This document shows positions 61,946-64,000 of a stretch of 64,000 nt of DNA, one piece after another. Origin of the DNA: UBA3775 sp964584255 (GTDB lineage Bacteria; Bacillota; Clostridia; Lachnospirales; Lachnospiraceae); the NCBI GenBank assembly GCA_964584255.1, contig CAZOZM010000007.1, positions 1 to 64,000 of the forward strand. Reading direction: 5' to 3'. Under the pieces are notes generated by a model. The model was not told the origin of the DNA, made no database searches, and saw nothing but the letters and a program-made list of their open reading frames with translations. Numbering within the stretch: the stretch's first letter is position 1; the number at the start of each line of letters is the position of its first letter. The translations under genes were made by a program, and so were the position numbers.

Positions 61946-62974
61946 ATGGCCAGACGAATTATTACAACGGAGCGGGTTGAAGAAGATAAGGCGGTGGAGA
62001 GCAGCCTGAGACCTGCGATGCTTAATGACTACATAGGTCAGGAAAAAGTTAAGCAGAATCTGAAGATTTATATAGATGCGGCAAAGCAGCGAAAAGAATC
62101 CTTGGACCATGTCCTTCTTTTTGGACCACCGGGACTTGGAAAAACAACTTTAGCATGTATAATTGCCAATGAGATGGGTGTTAACATAAAAACAACTGCC
62201 GGACCGGCAATTGAAAAACCGGGAGATATGGCTGCGATTCTCAACAGTCTTTCGGAAGGAGACATTCTCTTTATAGATGAAATACATCGTCTTAACAGGC
62301 AGGTAGAAGAACTTCTGTATCCCGCCATGGAAGATTATGTGATAGATATCGTAATCGGTCGCGGTCCGGCAAGTAAATCGGTAAGACTTAATCTGCCGAG
62401 GTTCACATTGGTGGGAGCAACAACAAGGGCAGGAATGCTTACGGCACCGCTGAGGGACAGATTTGGAGTAGTCAGCCGAATGGATTTCTATACGGTTGAG
62501 GAACTTACTACGATAGTAGAACGCAGTGCTGGTGTGATTGGTGTTGAAATAGAACACGACGGTGCGGTAGAAATTGCAAGAAGAAGCAGGGGAACTCCGA
62601 GACTTGCAAACAGACTTCTTAAAAGGGTAAGGGATTTTGCCCAAATAAAATATGATGGTGTGGTTACTGCTGAAGTTGCAGGTTTTGCACTGGATCTGCT
62701 CGATGTGGATAAACTTGGTCTTGATAATACCGACAGGGCAATACTCAGAGCGATGATAGACAAGTTTGGCGGTGGACCTGTGGGAATTGACTCGGTTGCG
62801 GTTACCATAGGTGAGGAATCAGAAACCGTTGAGGAAGTTTATGAACCGTACCTGGTTCAAAATGGACTTATTGTAAGAACACCAAGGGGAAGAATGGTTA
62901 CGGAAGAAGCATACAGACATCTTGGTCTGGAACATATATATAATGGAGGAAACGGCAGTGAAAACAAAAACTGA
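61946..62974 (+). CDS. ruvB: Holliday junction helicase RuvB
   Basis: 342 residues, AAA+ motor. Walker A GPPGLGKTTLA, Walker B ILFIDEIHRLNRQVEE, GATTRAGMLTAPLRDRFG and a C-terminal winged helix (VEEVYEPYLVQNGLIVRTPR). The ATG at 61946 follows GGGAGG; an upstream TTG at 61931 is less likely. It overlaps the next gene by 17 nt. Confidence 0.97.
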   Translation: MARRIITTERVEEDKAVESSLRPAMLNDYIGQEKVKQNLKIYIDAAKQRKESLDHVLLFGPPGLGKTTLACIIANEMGVNIKTTAGPAIEKPGDMAAILNSLSEGDILFIDEIHRLNRQVEELLYPAMEDYVIDIVIGRGPASKSVRLNLPRFTLVGATTRAGMLTAPLRDRFGVVSRMDFYTVEELTTIVERSAGVIGVEIEHDGAVEIARRSRGTPRLANRLLKRVRDFAQIKYDGVVTAEVAGFALDLLDVDKLGLDNTDRAILRAMIDKFGGGPVGIDSVAVTIGEESETVEEVYEPYLVQNGLIVRTPRGRMVTEEAYRHLGLEHIYNGGNGSENKN

Positions 62975-63476
62975 TGCAGAAGTTATTATTGATGGAAAGC
63001 GTTACAATTTGAGCGGTTATGAGAGTGAAGAGTATCTCCAGAAGATAGCTTCTTATCTTAATGGGAAGAATGCCGAACTCAAGGGAATGGAAGGATACAG
63101 AAATCTGGACGTGGAGATGAAGACCATTCTCATGCAGATAAATATAGCTGATGATTTGTTTAAGGTAAGAGCAAGACTGTCAGAAAGTTCGGTTGAAAAG
63201 GAAGCAACGGAAAATGAGATTTTTAATCTGAAGCATGACATCATTGAACTCCAGAAACAGCTTGCATCCGTGAAGGAATCATGTAAGGCAAAGTATCAGG
63301 AACTGTCGGCGGCATACAATGCCGAAAAAAACAATCTGGTAGAAGAACAGAAAAAGAATGTCAGATTGGAAACTGAAAATGAGGCCCTCAAGGCGAAGCT
63401 TGAAGAAGAGGCTCAGACAATTCAAAAGCTTACGCAGGAAATTGAGGCGGCAAAAAAGAAAAACGGCAGAAGGTAG
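62958..63476 (+). CDS. zapA: Cell division protein ZapA with extended coiled coil
   Basis: 172 residues. The N-terminal ~95 match ZapA (EVIIDGKRYNLSGYESEEYLQ, LDVEMKTILMQINIADDL), which bundles FtsZ filaments. The C-terminal ~75 residues are a long heptad coiled coil, making it nearly twice the usual length. The GTG at 62958 has GGAGG eight bases upstream and lies inside the ruvB end, so translation is coupled. Confidence 0.88.
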   Translation: MKTKTDAEVIIDGKRYNLSGYESEEYLQKIASYLNGKNAELKGMEGYRNLDVEMKTILMQINIADDLFKVRARLSESSVEKEATENEIFNLKHDIIELQKQLASVKESCKAKYQELSAAYNAEKNNLVEEQKKNVRLETENEALKAKLEEEAQTIQKLTQEIEAAKKKNGRR

Positions 63477-63478
63477 TA

Positions 63479-64000
63479 ATGAAGAGAAATATTGAAGTGT
63501 TGGCGCCTGCAGGTTCATTTGAGAGTCTGCAGGTTTCTTTTAAAGCGGGAGCAGATGCCGTATATATGGGCGGAAGCAGTTTTGGAGCAAGGGCATATGC
63601 GGATAATCCGAATGATGACGGACTCCTTAAAGCAATTGATTATTCACATCTTAGAGACAGAAAACTTTATCTTACGGTAAATACGCTCGTAAAGGAACGG
63701 GAATTTGAACGTTTGTATGAATTTTTGAGAAAACCGTATCTTAACGGACTTGATGCTGTAATTGTTCAGGATTTCGGAGTCCTTAGATTTGTTGAAAAGT
63801 GTTTTCCGGGGCTGCCGGTTCATATCAGTACACAGGCGGGAGTGACGGAAGGCGGCATAAGTGGTTTTCTTGGCGAAAACGTAACGAGAATCGTGCCTGC
63901 AAGGGAACTTAATATTGACGAGATAAGAAAATTGAAAATAAGTACCGGGAAGGAAATTGAAGTCTTTGTGCATGGCGCATTATGCTATTCCTATTCGGGG
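63479..64000 (+). CDS. Peptidase U32 family protein, N-terminal part
   Basis: The first 174 codons are present and the gene runs off the window. Family features: IEVLAPAGSFESLQVSFKAGADAVYMGG at the start and the U32 signature region EIEVFVHGALCYSYSG at the edge. Such proteins are annotated as collagenase-like peptidases; some relatives (RlhA, TrhP) act in RNA hydroxylation and others in ubiquinone synthesis, so the role is open. The ATG is 2 nt after the zapA stop. Confidence 0.92.
   Translation, partial: MKRNIEVLAPAGSFESLQVSFKAGADAVYMGGSSFGARAYADNPNDDGLLKAIDYSHLRDRKLYLTVNTLVKEREFERLYEFLRKPYLNGLDAVIVQDFGVLRFVEKCFPGLPVHISTQAGVTEGGISGFLGENVTRIVPARELNIDEIRKLKISTGKEIEVFVHGALCYSYSG

Overview
The window looks like part of a low-GC, Gram-positive Clostridia chromosome, most likely a Lachnospiraceae gut or rumen anaerobe. 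The indications are the GatCAB amidotransferase, a DUF1836 protein, an LPXTG pilus locus with class C sortase, FMN-riboswitch-controlled rib genes, a carbohydrate ABC transporter without its own ATPase, and a domain-permuted GH3 beta-glucosidase of the kind known from Butyrivibrio and Ruminococcus. This placement is inferred from gene content; I cannot name a species. A 100-N scaffold gap at 2330-2429 shows that this is a draft assembly.

Layout. 1-450: tRNA-Asp (3' part), tRNA-Val, tRNA-Leu and a terminator. 451-4085: a structured leader, then gatC-gatA-gatB; the gatA 3' end is a tandem 107-bp repeat that coincides with the gap. 4086-7438: a membrane diguanylate cyclase and a Na/phosphate cotransporter. 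7439-11226: sugar-binding lipoprotein plus two permeases. 11227-12626: decayed tandem repeats and an unknown lipoprotein. 12701-17536: leuA-leuC-leuD-leuB. 17680-25378: a two-component system (kinase frameshifted) joined to a Dlt-like operon of adenylation enzyme, fold-III PLP decarboxylase, acyl carrier protein, MBOAT acyltransferase and SGNH protein. 25381-31555: small acidic membrane protein, PcrA helicase, DUF1836 protein, RlmD, DegV. 31725-41830: sortase-pilus locus with its own signal peptidase and two sortases. 41972-45124: proA and glgB, converging on a shared terminator. 45220-50380: TetR regulator, GH3 beta-glucosidase and hybrid sensor kinase. 50388-54262: FMN riboswitch and ribD-ribE-ribBA-ribH. 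54347-56947: calcium-type P-ATPase. 57033-59679: pta-ackA and rpmF. 59817-64000: YprB-like nuclease, ruvA-ruvB-zapA and the start of a U32 peptidase.

The most novel-looking element is the 17.7-25.4 kb system. An adenylation enzyme and carrier protein would load an amino acid, and the diaminopimelate/ornithine-decarboxylase-like enzyme could decarboxylate it on the carrier, as BtrK and VinO do in natural-product pathways. The MBOAT and SGNH proteins would then place the resulting omega-amino acyl group on an extracellular polymer, under control of the linked response regulator. This would be a variant of D-alanylation with a different acyl group. The chemistry is inferred from domain content and residues only.

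Second-tier points are the gatA-terminal tandem repeats, a possible sequester/release switch over the gatC ribosome site, and the pilus locus with dedicated signal peptidase. No CRISPR array, prophage, integrase or complete insertion sequence was seen.
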